DNA of 64,000 bases from Luzula sylvatica. Lineage: Eukaryota > Streptophyta > Magnoliopsida > Poales > Juncaceae. The number at the start of each line of letters is the position of its first letter. The first letter of the stretch is position 1. The notes under the pieces were generated by a model. That model saw nothing but the letters and a program-made list of their open reading frames with translations, did no database searches and was not told the origin of the DNA. A program made the translations under genes and the position numbers. This document shows positions 1 through 12,061 of the stretch, one piece after another. The stretch is from NCBI GenBank assembly GCA_946800325.1, contig OX326959.1:39918908-39982907 (forward strand). The letters are read 5' to 3'.

Positions 1-18
1 TTAATTATTGCATTCGAG

Positions 19-404
19 TAAAGCGTTAATTTTAGTCTCAAATCTTTTCAAACATGCCATAATTCGTAATAAATGATAGTAATCTAAATTTTGGTAAACA
101 ACTCAATACAATATGATCATGCGACAAATTTAGAGGCCGTGGCGGATAGCAAATTTCACCGTGATTTTCTAAGAATTTGATTTTGAATCAAGTGTACCGA
201 CTGTTACAATGCATGTCGTGGAAGGATCGCAACGACTCCTAAAACACTTTTTTCTTTGTTTTTGCTCCGTGTCGGTCCTCTACCTTCTTTTATTATTACC
301 GTATAGTAAAACGGTGATTTTAGTCCGAAATCTTTTCGAGCATGCAATAATTCATAATAAATGGTAGTAATCTAAAATTTGATAAATAACTAAATAAAAT
401 ACTA
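19..404. repeat. Two-copy direct repeat of about 95 bp
   Basis: Bases 19-118 and 307-404 are diverged copies of one sequence; both contain ATTTTAGTC, AAATCTTTTC, ATAATTC and GTAGTAATCTAAA in the same order. The 190 bp between them are not repeated. I see no coding content in bases 1-600; the rest is AT-rich intergenic DNA. Confidence 0.7.
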
Positions 405-599
405 TAAATCTAATTCTTACTAGACTGATTTTGACAATTAACTAAATTAAAAGTACATTTTCCATTTATCATTAGTATAAGTAAATATATTAGATATTAA
501 ACATATTCCATCCCATCCAAAAAAAATCTCAAATTAATTTTTTTGTTAAAAGAAATACATTTTATACATTATTCTCAAATGATAAGGGCATTGTCAGAA

Positions 600-1271
600 A
601 TTTGCATTTCACATAATAGTCCCTCAAACCCCCTCTCTCTCTGTCTATACATCTCACTTTCGCTCAGCTGAGAAATCCCCTCTTGCTTTCCACTCTCCAT
701 TTGTTCAATCTCGGGTAAAATTCTTCTCTCTATCTCTTTCTCTCTACAAAATCACTCATGAAGATAGATTGATTATCCTTTTGATTAAGAATTCTTCTGA
801 TAAGAGAGCAAGAACGAGCAATCTGTCTTGAATTGCTATTTGGTTTTTTTTATCTTGGTGTTATTTTACTCCGGTTGCGATTTTTTTGTGGGTACTTTAG
901 TTTTACTCAAGAAAATAATTTTTTTGCTTTGAATCGATGAATTTGAGTTCCGATTTTTGATCAAACTACGATCTTTGGTTAGGATTTTAGGCGATCTGTA
1001 GATTTCTTCTTTCTTTTCTTACATCGAATTTCCTGTGTCTTTTCGTATTATGGCGATCTGTGTTGCCTGCATCTGCAGCTGCAATCCCCATTAATAAGAT
1101 GATATGAATCCAGTGCAGCCTGATACGACCACTCAAATACTCGTTACAGAGAAGCAATACCTTGTTCTTGTATCTCCATTACTTGGCTCCTTTAATTTTG
1201 GATTGTTTATCAAATCTTTCTAATTAATTCATTTTCTTCTTATTTTGCTAGGTGAGAGTATATTGATGTAA
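600..1271 (+). promoter_or_regulatory. Promoter-proximal and 5' leader region of the RING-H2 gene
   Basis: A CT-rich stretch (about 625-750) typical of plant 5' leaders precedes the first coding exon. Long T-rich tracts from about 720 to 1250, ending in TTTTGCTAG just before the start exon, suggest a leader intron with an acceptor near 1251. No clear TATA box was identified, so the transcription start is not fixed. Confidence 0.45.
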
Positions 1272-2784
1272 ATGCAAGGACGAAGAAGCACAGAATCCGC
1301 ATATAATCTGAGGTCTAGTTCAAATCATTCAGCTATGAGTTTACCAGGTGAATTTCAAGTCTATTTATATGGGGTTTTGTTTATCTTTCCTTTTTTCCGA
1401 TTCTCTTTTCTTGTTTGGTTTTAAATAATTGAGGCTCGAACGAGCATTTAACATTATCCATCCATTAAAAAACCGTAATCGAATCTTTCTCGAGATTTAA
1501 ATGTTTTCTTTTTGGGTTTTTTGTCGTGTCACATTTAGTGTTTCGTTATATAAATGAGATATAACTAATCATAAACGTAAAAATTAATTACTACTATATA
1601 TTTTATCTCAGGTGGAGGTTCTAGCTCGATCCAACGGCCCATGAACATTGACTTAAACGTCCTTGACGAAGCAAGGCACGACACTGCAAACCCAATCAGA
1701 AATGACCATTTTGCCCCTGCAAGAGAATCTACTCGTCACAAGAGAAAAAACCATCCTTCTTCGTCTTCTACTTCCTCTGATGCCAATACAGACGCAAACA
1801 TTTCAGAAGCGCCCAATTCAAGAAACGAAGATTTTGTCAGAAATACTCGTGCGAGATCCAATTATTATGTAATTGACCTCGAAGAAGAAACGAATGACGA
1901 GTCCGAGTCTGACGAGCCCATCGTGGACTCAAATCCGAACCAGATTGCGTCCGAATTGGTGCCAAGTGTCGACAACTCGGTTTCTTCGCGAGTTGAAGAG
2001 GATAATGAAGGAAACCAGGAGAGAGTGGAGAGAGAAATGCTAACCCTAGATGAAGATAGGGATGCGGATAGTGATAACGGGTCAAATGGGTCTGACGTGG
2101 ATTATTCGGGTTTGTTGCGTGCCCTCGTTGCTGTCAGAGAACGCCGAGATGGAAGAGGCAGAGTTTTAACCGAGGTATACTCTTTTTAGGTTTATTCGTG
2201 TTTGATTTCCTAATTGAAATTAATCGATTAATTATAACTTTTTTATATTTTCTGTGTTTAACAGATAAGGAATGTGCTAGATATTCTGAGGAATTCAGAC
2301 AATGCAGGAAATGATGTGAGATCATATACTAAATTTATCTTTTTCCATTTTTATTTCAATGAATAAAAATATCGTCTATTTATTTATCTTTTTCCATTTT
2401 TTATTTGTTCTTATTGTTTGTATTATACAAACAAGAATAACTTAATGACGTGAAATAAATATAAACCTTGACAGGATATATCGTTTGTGCATCGAGTCAT
2501 GTCAATGGCAAGAAACAATTTGTTCGATAGGCACAGAGAAATGCGTCTCGATGTAGACAACATGTCTTACGAGGTACCCTTTTATACTCGAAAACAAAAT
2601 AAATTAATTATAATAATTATTTTTTAAAATTTAATTTATAAAATAGGAATTGCTGGCATTGGAGGAGAGGATGGGGGATGTGAATACAGGACTGAGCGAA
2701 GAAAAAATAAAAACTTGTTTGAAGCAACGCGTCTTCATTCCTTCTGGTTCCTCCGATGCTTTCGAACCGTGTTGCATTTGCCAG

Positions 2785-2841
<57 letters not shown>

Positions 2842-3042
2842 GGTTTAGGGTTTAAGGTATTGTTAAATGTTTAATATTTTTTTTTGTTCTACTTGTTACA
2901 GGAAGAGTATGTTAAAGGTGCGGAAATGGGGCGACTAGGATGCGGACACGAGTTCCACTTGGACTGCATCAAACAATGGCTCTCGCACAAAAACTCGTGC
3001 CCGATTTGCAAATCCTCCGCGATGGATACCGACAAGTTTTAG
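1272..3042 (+). CDS. RING-H2 finger E3 ubiquitin ligase, six coding exons
   Basis: Predicted coding exons are 1272-1347, 1612-2174, 2265-2315, 2475-2573, 2647-2784 and 2902-3042. All junctions are GT-AG and the phases agree, giving about 355 residues. The N-terminal half is Ser/Asp/Glu-rich and looks disordered. The last two exons carry the RING-H2 finger: CCIC, then CGHEFHLDCI with the His-His ligands, then WLSHKNSCPIC. This fold recruits an E2 enzyme and transfers ubiquitin to substrates. The start MQGRRS and the C-terminal RING recall the plant MBR2/RHG1A (HIP1) ligase group, although this protein is shorter. The start at 1272 is chosen because it opens the exon that splices in frame to the next; the ATG at 1266 is followed at once by a stop. 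Substrate and specific role cannot be read from the sequence. Confidence 0.88.
2787..2839 (+). repeat. (CT)n microsatellite inside an intron
   Basis: About 26 CT units lie just after the donor site of the last intron of the RING-H2 gene. Similar CT or GA tracts recur in the window near 20290, 39313, 40932, 42633, 46818 and 63822. Confidence 0.9.
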
Positions 3043-3798
3043 GGTTTCGTGTTTTTAAGTGAAAAGAAGTATAATGTTATGGTTACTTTGGTTGCATATA
3101 ATTATGCAGAGTTTCCTTATTTGCATGCATTGTGCTCTAATCATGGTACTTGCATATTTATTCATTCCGGTGTTTCGACTTTCGAGGTCATTTATGCAAA
3201 TGTGATGTGTATGTATGTGCTGGCTATTTTCAAAAGGATTTGGTGTCGTAATTTTTAACTTTGGAAAATTGATTAATAGTTTGGCATGTGAATTCTTTTT
3301 ATGAAATGATTGCATATCGAGTAAGGGGTAATGCATGCAAATAGGGAATTTTGTGAGGATTCGTATGCAAAAGTTGAGTTACTTGTTTACATTAACCTTG
3401 GTAGTTTTAATGGGTATTCTAGGTTTGGTCGTCTTTGAATTAGTACAAATATTTATTTGGTATGAATGTGAATTAGATTGTACTGTTAAATTATTTTATG
3501 TTTATTTTCAGGTTTTTTTGTAATTAAACTTCTTATATTTGTGGGGTTGGCATTTTTGTATGGTGAATTCTTCCTAAAATGAGGAAAATAAATATTAAAA
3601 TGCCAACATAGTTATAATGTTTTTTACAAAAAGGAAGAGAGTAAAATAAATGAAAATAGGGTTGATATGGTAAAAATCTGCTCATTGTACATAAATAACT
3701 AAATGACCATTCTAGCCCAAGGACACAAAAAAAAATGGCATATACAAAATTAATTACAAAATAGTATAAGCCAATTTCGTAGAAACATATTTTAATAA
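3043..3798. other. Intergenic region between convergent genes
   Basis: This holds the 3' flanks of the RING-H2 gene (+) and the phytol/farnesol kinase gene (-), which point toward each other. It is AT-rich and I see no further gene. Confidence 0.7.
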
Positions 3799-5387
3799 TT
3801 AAGAACCATAACCAAAAACAAGAAAAGCTGCGAACATGCTCGCAATGGGTACGGAGATATTATCGTCCAAAACATCTGTAAAAGGAAGAGATTCGACCAA
3901 AGTAGCCACCGACGATACTAAAGCAGCCTTCCAAATTGTTTCGTCCAATTCAAAGTTCAGGTAACCAAATAATGAAAAATAATATAGCATCCTAAAGAAA
4001 ATGAAAAAAAAATTACGAAAAAATCGTTAAATAATGATTGAAACAAATTTACCCGATTGATACGAGAAATCCAGATAAAAACATCGAAATGCTCCCTATC
4101 CAACTCTTCTTATTATTGTAAGGAAGTTTTTCCGAACCAAATCTCCTTCCTATTATATCGGCAAATCCTAAAAAAGAAAAAGAAAACAACAATATTATAT
4201 TTTTGTATTTGCATAAATATAACTAAATTTCCGAAATAAATATACTGATAGAAACAAGAATTATCGAAGTTTCAGAAATATTGTAGTGAAGACAAGAAAT
4301 AGGTTTTTATTCAGTTATTTACCATCACCGCCACTCATCATGGCTAAAGAAACTATGCCGATTGGAGAGTCTCGCCAGAATACCAAAACACAAAACAATA
4401 GTACCGCCACGTAATATAAGGGACCCCTTAATAATTCCCTAAAAGTTACAAAAAAAAATGTAAATCATTTTTGTCTTTTTATTTTGTATAATACTCCTCA
4501 AATTATCCTTTAAAAAAGAGGTAGAGAGAATTACTCAGGGTTGCCTTCGCGAGTGACAGATTTTATTAGAGCTTCGTCTTTAATAACGCGTAGTCCATAA
4601 AAAAGAAGCCTCAAAATATTCAAAATCGGTACAATTGCAACGTAATACCTTGCTTCATTTGCAGAACTGCATTTCTCATTTATTTCGGGAAATTTACATT
4701 TTTAATTATTTTTGCCAAATTAAGCCCTAAATTACATCTATTTTTTGGGTTTATATTGTTTAATCGTGGCTTGAAAAATAGGGTGTTTGGTTTGGTACCA
4801 ATCAGATCCTGTTTTTCTAATGGTACCAAATAAATTGAAATCATTGGATTCGAGGAAATGGTACCTGAAGAATGGCCAAGAAGCCATGAAAAATACTCCA
4901 GATAAAACATGTACAATCTTTCTGCTCAAATTCTGCTTTTGCATAGAATAATAATGAGATTAGAAAGAACTGTACCCAAAATCCAAATAACCAAATAGGA
5001 AATTACGATATCTGAAACTAATCGTCTCCATTCCTACATTGCATTGCCAAAGCAATATTCAAGGTAGAGGAATGTGTGTGTGAGAGAGAGAGAGATGCAC
5101 AAGACCTGTTCGATGATTTGACTCTGAGTGAGCTTATCAAAACCAAGCACAAGTGAGTAGGCACTAGCCAACACAGCTGCGGAAGCTGCACCATCCTGCA
5201 AGGACGCCACGTGGTGAACCGTCCGGTAACCAGGCGTACGTTGCCGGAGCACGACAATGGAGGGACGGTTAGTGATGGGTCTGGTCGGAGAAAGAAATGG
5301 AGAAGTGAGAATGCTTTTACAGGATAGTAACGAGGAATGTCGTGAGATCGGTGAAGAGAAGAACTGCGTTTTGGCTCCCAACAACAT
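3799..5387 (-). CDS. Chloroplast phytol/farnesol kinase (VTE5/FOLK family), six exons
   Basis: Exons in transcription order are 5387-5106, 4932-4865, 4666-4535, 4438-4323, 4167-4053 and 3991-3799. All are GT-AG with matching phases, giving about 301 residues, the usual family length. The first about 60 residues are Ser/Arg-rich, as in a plastid transit peptide. Family blocks follow in order: LSRKIVHVLSG with ASWPFFS, NEARYY, SVTREGNPEELLRGPLYY, FWRDSPIG, MMSGGDG with ADIIGRRFGS (the CTP-binding kinase signature), KKSWIGSISMF, and the C-terminal ESLPFTDVLDDNISVP. Several hydrophobic segments are consistent with a plastid membrane protein. Family members phosphorylate phytol (chlorophyll salvage into tocopherol) or farnesol/geranylgeraniol. 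I cannot separate VTE5 from FOLK by eye. No frameshift or stop is seen, so the gene appears functional. Confidence 0.9.
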
Positions 5388-6306
5388 TGCTGTCTATCTC
5401 TCTGTAGTTAAGATGCACAGGACATGGATCCTCACTGTAAGATTTTTTTTTAGATTGGAACAATTTCTTGTATACCCACAAAGGTATGGAAATATCTTGT
5501 TTACCCCTCTGCAAGTGAGATCTAGGTTTAAGTTTGGTAAACAAGTTATGAATAATTTTTCACACATTAAGCTGAACCCTAAAAAAGGACTCTGCATTTA
5601 ACAAAATAAATTCTCTGTAAGCATTAACAAAGTACTTTTGAATTTTGATTATTAGAAAGTTCATAATTGTTGTCCCTGATACCGAATAACAAATGTACAT
5701 TTAATAAATCTATAATTTATTAAGGATGACACTATTGCAAGTCATTACTAAATTGAGAGCGATTTCAATTTTGTTTCATTAAATGACCGTTATACTCCTG
5801 TTAATGATGAATTGATGATTGATATTTATTACATTTATCTATTAGTTTATCATTTTTCATAAATCATGCAAATAAAATCTTTCATATGTAAAAAATATAT
5901 ATATTCTTAATTTTTTCATCATAAAAAAATAATTAAATTGTAACATGTTATATATAATTATATTTAAATATGAAAATTAATATATATTAGTTAGATTTGG
6001 TTTTTTTTCATAATATTAGGAAAAAAAAATTGTATTATTCATGAAAAATATATATAGTATATAAGTAGAATAAATACCAATCATCATAAATATGAATATA
6101 AACAACAGTGGTCATTTAATTAAAAATAAAATAAAATCGGTCTTAATTTAACCATGTTAGCTCTTACAACAACATCATCCTTAAATCAATTCTTACAATT
6201 ATTCAATCCAGCAAATTCTTGAATCTTTGCCAATAACAAAAAAATTATTTTCAAAATCATTTTCAACGGTAATCTTAAATAGTCACTAATTTTAAATTTA
6301 AATTGG
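5388..6306. other. Upstream flank of the kinase gene, AT-rich
   Basis: The 5' flank of the kinase gene runs into the 3' flank of the U2 gene. Runs of A and T dominate. No coding signal or transposon end was recognised. Confidence 0.6.
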
Positions 6307-6502
6307 TAGGAGTGTGCCAGCCCAAGCAGTAGTGCAACGCAAGGGCGACGCTCGAGGGACCCAATAGCAAGCTACTGTGATGGCCCCTCCCCCACAAAAA
6401 ATAAATTTAATATCGTTGTGGACACATGGTCCACATATCAGATATTAAACTGATAAGAACAGATACTACACTTGATCTTAGCCAAAAGGCCGAGAAAGGT
6501 AT
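6307..6502 (-). ncRNA. U2: U2 spliceosomal snRNA
   Basis: Read on the minus strand the RNA begins ATACCTTTCTCGGCC at 6502, the conserved U2 5' end. The branch-point recognition element GTGTAGTA lies in its usual context, followed by stem-loop II (GTGGACC/GGTCCAC type), an Sm site ATTTTTTG near 6400, and stem-loops III and IV ending near 6307, for 196 nt, the plant U2 length. U2 pairs with the intron branch site during spliceosome assembly. The core and the promoter both look intact, so I infer a functional locus rather than a pseudogene. The exact 3' end is inferred from length. Confidence 0.94.
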
Positions 6503-6527
6503 GAATTGTTAACCGCATGAGCCTCCT

Positions 6528-6577
6528 TATTTATATTAGATTGATTGTAACATAATATATTTTAATGAAGGTGGGAT
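6528..6577 (-). promoter_or_regulatory. snRNA-type promoter of U2: USE-like element plus TATA box
   Basis: On the minus strand a TATA box (TATAAATA, 6535-6528) lies about 26-33 bp before the U2 start. A USE-like element, ATCCCACCTTC at 6577-6567, matches the plant consensus RTCCCACATCG at 8 of 11 positions. The gap of about 31 bp between them fits the wider spacing of plant Pol II snRNA genes rather than the shorter spacing of Pol III types. Confidence 0.8.
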
Positions 6578-8480
6578 TAAAGTAAAGTATCCATGCCGCT
6601 CACGTAGTTTTCCCTTTCCAGAATAGTTTGTTTCCAGGAAGTGAGTGAATGGGGAACCGGCCTTACCGGCCCAAAACAAGTAAAATTTTTCAAATACCAT
6701 AAACATAGAGGCCTCCAAAAATAGACAGGATCGTAGGCCTTAATTTTCTTCCTTGTTTTCGATTTGTGAAAAACTGAAGACAAAATCATCTCATATCTCT
6801 TGCAATTTGGTTACTATTTCACTATTTGTTGGTAGAGGAGAAATGGTTATTAAAATAGCGAAAATTTATTATTTAATAAAGTTCAAATTTAATAAAAGTT
6901 TATAAAATAAGAACACCCATGCATGCATGCATGCATTCCCAATCCCCCCACCCCCCCCACCTTGAGAGGGTATGAAAGGCTATTACAAGTTCCAATGCTT
7001 TATGTAAGGTGTTTGTCCACCCATTTCCAACTTTTCCTCTTCATTGATTCGTGGATATATTATAATATACATTCCCAAGTTGCTCTGAAGTCTGAATGCA
7101 TAAGCTCCATAGCTCCACATCAATTTGATGTGCTCTGTGCCGACCTATTTATATGATATAATTATGCACCACCTATTTGCTAGTCTTCAATTGTGGCTCT
7201 CAAAGTTGATATATTATAATGAAAATTGATGTATCTAATTCCCTAATATTTTTAACTAATAAAAAAATAATTTAGTTATAGGAATCACGTTCAGGGTCCG
7301 GTTCCTGAATTTTCAGAGGTTTTTGACAATTATTATTACGATACATCAAAAAAACTAAAACGAATATTTTACGTGCTAAAATTTTTCTAAAACTGACTTT
7401 TCCATGATGAACAATTTCAGAATTTTTCTAAAATTTAGTCGAAAAACCGTGAATTTTTAGTGAAAAAAATGAATATTCAGAAAATCATGCCAAAATCCTA
7501 AATTTTAATGAAAATCCTGAAATTTTGCTAAAAAACAGCTCGATTTTGCTCAAATTTTGTCGAATATCCTAAATTTTAGAGAGAAAAAATCTTACTATTT
7601 CTAAAAATTGATGCAGACCCTTGTATTTTAATCAAATTATGTCGGAAAATCCTGAATTTCAGTGAAATAATCAAGATAAGTGTTGAAATTACTAAAATTA
7701 CAAACCTGGATTATTAAAATTGACCAAGATATTTGCTGAAATACCTAAATTGAACAAGCCTGAAATTAGTAAAATTAAAATTTAAACCTAAACTGGACCT
7801 AAATTGAACATATATTTACTGAATTTGAATATGCAAAAAAAATTAAAATTTGTAAGAGCGGGTCCGAAAAACAACGAAACCTCGGATGTTGATTAGGTTG
7901 CCTTTTTTGCAAATCTCAAATTACAAATCTTGCTAATTTGGTTGTCGTATCTATCTTTTTTGCTGAAAATACTGAACCGTGAAATTTGTGAGAGCGCGAG
8001 ATAGAAGGGTACTCGTGGTCTGTCAAAGCGCGAGAGAGAAGGCACAAGGGGTAAAGGTCATCGTTGTCTTGACTCTTGGTCGTCTGCAGTCTCCAATGCT
8101 ACGACGAGTCGACGGGGACAATTTTTAGGGTTGTGGCGAATCTTGTCGTGAGGGAGACGTGACGAGAGAGAGAGGTGAGAGAGACGCGCGCAGGAGCATA
8201 GCGGTGCGGGTAGGGTATAAATGGTTCATATATTATCACATGGACCTAATAAAAATTTATATTCACGTAACTCATGTTCCATGAACTAATTTCATTTTTA
8301 AAAAAATACATGAAATCTAATTTCAAGATATTTCCAAATGCAAAAATTATTTGTCGCTTATCCAAGATTTTTTCTCTCCCTACCTTTTTTTTTTCAAGTT
8401 TCATGAGTGATTTTTTCTGAAAATCAAGATTTTGTCAATAATTTTGGAAAAAATAGGATGTATTTTTTAGGTATTATTTA
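6578..8480. other. Intergenic region without a recognisable gene
   Basis: It contains a short CATG repeat near 6918. From 7300 to 7860 there is degenerate low-complexity sequence repeating variants of 'cctaaattttagtgaaaa'. A more GC-rich patch at about 7980-8210 is rich in GAGAGAG and CGCG. None of these gave a convincing protein. Confidence 0.55.
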
Positions 8481-8559
8481 AATATTATGTTAATTTTATT
8501 TGAATGTCGAAGGTAAAATAAATAATTATGTTACGTATCAAGTACCCGATTTAATTGTC

Positions 8560-8705
8560 CGAAAAAAAACTGTATCTGTAATCGTATCAATCCGAGAATA
8601 TTCAAATCGTATTCGTATTCGTATTCGTTTAGTGTCCGAACTGTATCCGGATCCGGATTGTTCCGTATCCGAATATTCGTATTCGAAAAAATATGAATAA
8701 GAATA
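8560..8705. repeat. Degenerate short repeat of TATTCG / ATCCG units
   Basis: Runs of CGTATTCGTATTCGTATTCG and CCGGATCCGGATTG make a simple, partly palindromic array. Similar CCGAAT/TCGGATTCGG arrays occur at 22985-23300 and 56230-56345, suggesting a family of dispersed element ends. Confidence 0.6.
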
Positions 8706-9555
8706 TCGTATGACCACTATCCAAACCGTTTACATCCCTACAGTGCGGATTAGCGCGTAAACGAATTGTGGAGCGAGTTATCGAATAGACTGATAGGGCA
8801 ATATGATTTACAACAATAAAAAAGAGAGGCCAACTGGACAAAAATCCACATCGGCCCTTGGTTATATTGTTACTAAGTTTTTTTTTTTTTTTTTTTTAAC
8901 TGAAGTAGATTTAAGATTTGCTTAAACACCAGTATCAAATACACACTCTTTATCTTTTTCATTTTGTATATTTGTAGAATTTGCAAACTAATAAGAATTT
9001 GCAAATCAATAAATTTAAATTATGATTTATGATAGAAAATGTTTTACATCCAATTGACAAATTAGAAAAATACATTAATGAAACAAAGTTTTCTTGTTTT
9101 CCTGAATCAAAATAAACAAGATACATATCTGCCTCGAGGCTTGTTGAAAATGAAAATATATAATAATGATAAAAATATATACGAGATATGCATTTTCTAG
9201 AAATTTCTGGGGACCCACTACGGAACTAATTAATGCGTGGCCAGAAATCTCGCCATGCCGAAATCCGGTATTGGCGGTCACTTAAGTTTGTTATTTCCAA
9301 AGAGGTGTGTGTGACTGAGAGTGGCTACTTTTTCCTGTGTTAAAATCTCACTCACTTCTCATTTCTACCAACTTTTTACTAAACAAAAATTATTAAGATG
9401 CTTAATAGTACAAGTAGGTACAATATAAAATTAAATTACCAAAGATTTATTATTTATTTCAATTATTGAAGAGAGTAAATTATGTGGAATTCAACAGTTA
9501 GTGAATTAATTAGTCAAATATCCAGTGTTTACGATTTCATTCAAAAAATCTAATT
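8706..9555. other. Intergenic region with a poly(T) tract
   Basis: A T-run of about 18 at 8879-8898 follows a CCACATCGGCCC motif. No gene recognised. A minus-strand snippet near 9240 reads DFGMAR, but it is too short to call a kinase remnant. Confidence 0.5.
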
Positions 9556-9559
9556 TTTT

Positions 9560-10325
9560 TGAATAATTTACAGAAACCTTCCTTTTTCGGAACTTAAAAA
9601 AAAATCTCTAATGAAATTTTTGTTTTCGAATATCATATAAAATTTAATTTAATTTGGGACGGAATTAAATATTTTTGGACAAATATATATATATTTTTAT
9701 TTTCATATTTGATAATTAAAAAAAAATAGTTATCTTTTTATTAATTTAAAAAAAATCATAAATATTTTTAAAAAATAATAATTATGTGTTATATTAATAT
9801 AATTTAATATTTTTTTATTGTTTTTTCATGGAAAACTAAAATCAAATAATAATAAAATAACAATAACAATATAAAAGAAATACCTTGAAATTATATCGGT
9901 TGAAACATATCTTTCTACCAACTAGTTTTTATTTACATTCTCTTTTTATGTATTTTTTAATAGTCTCATGATTTTTTATTTTTTAAATATTTTCAAGGTG
10001 TTTATGCAGTAATGTTGTTAATTTTACTATTATTTGATGTTATTTTTTCTTGAAAAATAATAAATGAATTGCAAAATTACAAAAAAAATAACATATAATA
10101 TCTTTTTGAAATTATTATATATTGATATTTTTTTTAAATTAATAAAAAATTAACTATTTTTTTTTAATTATCAAATATGAAATAGAAAGCAATTATTGTC
10201 CAAAAAATATTTAGTATTATTTAAAATTAGATTTCACTTTTATAGGAGTATCTGAAAACAAAAGTTTAATTAGAGGGTTTTTTTGTTGTATCAAAAAAGT
10301 GAAGGGTTCTTAAAATATCCAAAAA
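9560..10325. mobile_element. Long-inverted-repeat (foldback or MITE-like) element
   Basis: The left arm (about 9560-9770) and the reverse complement of the right arm (about 10125-10325) share blocks in the same order: TTTTGTTTTC, TTTTTGGACAA, CATATTTGATAATT with an A-run then TAGTTA, and TTTTTATTAATTT. The arms are about 200 bp and the middle about 350 bp of AT-rich DNA. Exact ends and a target duplication could not be fixed. A related single arm may lie near 21860-21990. Confidence 0.65.
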
Positions 10326-11504
10326 GTTAGTTTATTTTTGTAATTTCCCAAAAGAGAATAAAATACTACTATATCTATTTATTTACTTTAGTATCTTTTT
10401 TTACCAAACAGTGAGAACGGATGTGCTTATAATATAAGTAATGTTTTATGAGAAATTAGATATTTATATATTTGGGACAAAAATAATTAGTATTTGACAA
10501 AAAAAAAAAATCATATATTGCGATATGTTGTATCTCTAAGTCTCATTAACATTGACGAATGAAGCACAAAGATTGTTTTCCATTTTCTTACAAAAAAATC
10601 TTCAAAAATTTCAATTTACATTTTTTAAAAATTAAATTATAATTTTGAATCATAGCATTTTTTGTATTGAAGTATAAATATTGTATCTCTGGATTATTAC
10701 GCTGGAAATTTTATATTGATATTATCCATATAAATATTCCAATCAAACTAATTTCAAAGAAAAAGAAAATAAATTATTACACGTTATTATTTCCTGCTAC
10801 CACCGCTTTTATCTTATCCAAAGATCCAATCACATACACTGCTGTATTTGGTTTTAATTCGTAGGTTCATTTGTTACCTCACATGCAATTGTTTCATGCC
10901 TTGTTCACGTCTCCATTCATCCTAACTAACCAAAAATTACTCGGTTTCGGTCAACAGAAATACTACGCATCCACAAATTTATTGTGTTTCCACAATGTAT
11001 TCAAGTAGACTCAAAGACACGTCGCCTCGCGACTTTTCTCAACGAATCGTCCGTCCTACGGTAATGTGTTTACGATATTTTTATAAAGAATATTAGGTTG
11101 ATTATATGGTAGAACTTTTTGAAAATGATATTTTGGAAATTTATAATTAATTACATGTTATCAATCAAATTTGTTTTTCATCGAGCATTGCATTAATTAT
11201 TATTTAAATTAGAAGATTGAAAAATACTCAAAATATCCTTGTTAATTTGTATAAGAATTGAAAAAAAATATATATCATAGAATCACCCATAATATTAATA
11301 GTTTAAGAATCAAGATTTTAGAACAAGTATATGAAATATATATATTAGTAAATTTTTTGATTCGTAGTTATAGTTTCAAATGAGTTCAAATTTCCAGTTT
11401 AACATGTATTAGAAATAATAATTAAAAGTAAATAAAAAATCGAGTAAATCACGACACAATTGATAATTATCAAGTAAATATAAATATTAATTAACAATAT
11501 GATA
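10326..11504. other. AT-rich intergenic region
   Basis: No coding, RNA or transposon signature recognised between the inverted-repeat element and the Mutator-type MITE. Confidence 0.55.
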
Positions 11505-11513
11505 TTACATGTT

Positions 11514-12052
11514 GGGATAAGATCAATGGCCAACACTCTTGTTTGGCCAACGTCGGCCAACAACACTTATTTCACTAAATCTAAATATTAAAATCGAATT
11601 TTAACCGTATAAATATGATTTATATCATTTGAGAATGTTGTAGATTCAATTTCATGAAAAATAAATTTTTTTATCATACTTATCATAATACTTTAAAAAA
11701 TTGAACGGTATAGTTACAACATGAATCATCATTAAATAAATTTTGAAATTCGATTTTTTTGGTTTGGATGTATTTTAAATCATATAGATATGCTCAAGAT
11801 GAATTTTTACTAAGTTTCGAGTTTTCCTTCATGAAAATCTATAAATTTACCGAAATGGACGGTTGTGAAAATATGTTATCGGTTTTGTTAGATACAAAAA
11901 TCGAAATTGTATAAAATTTATTCTACATCATATCTAAATGATATAAAACATACCTATACGATTAAGATTCGATTATAATATTTAGATTTAGTGTAATAAG
12001 TGTTGTTGGCCGACGTTGACCAAACAAGAATGTTGGTCATTGACCATATCTC
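11514..12052. mobile_element. Mutator-type MITE with long TIRs and 9-bp target duplication
   Basis: The left end reads GGGATAAGATCAATGGCCAAC; the right end, reverse-complemented, reads GAGATATGGTCAATGACCAA. The inverted similarity continues for about 110 bp through CTTGTTTGG, AACGTCGGCCAACAACACTT and CACTAAATCTAAATATT. The flanks are TTACATGTT (11505-11513) and TTATATGTT (12053-12061), an 8/9 match to a 9-bp target duplication, which is diagnostic of the Mutator superfamily. The element is 539 bp and has no transposase, so it would depend on one supplied in trans. Confidence 0.88.
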
Positions 12053-12061
12053 TTATATGTT

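Noticed and set aside
5257..5601. 114-residue plus-strand frame
   Set aside because: Overlaps the first exon of the phytol/farnesol kinase in antisense and has no domain.
8842..8880. Second snRNA promoter (CCACATCGG followed by TTATATT)
   Set aside because: Spacing to the TATA-like word is too short for plant snRNA promoters and no snRNA sequence follows.
9220..9260. DFGMAR-like kinase motif on the minus strand
   Set aside because: Only about a dozen residues before a stop, without neighbouring kinase motifs; likely chance.
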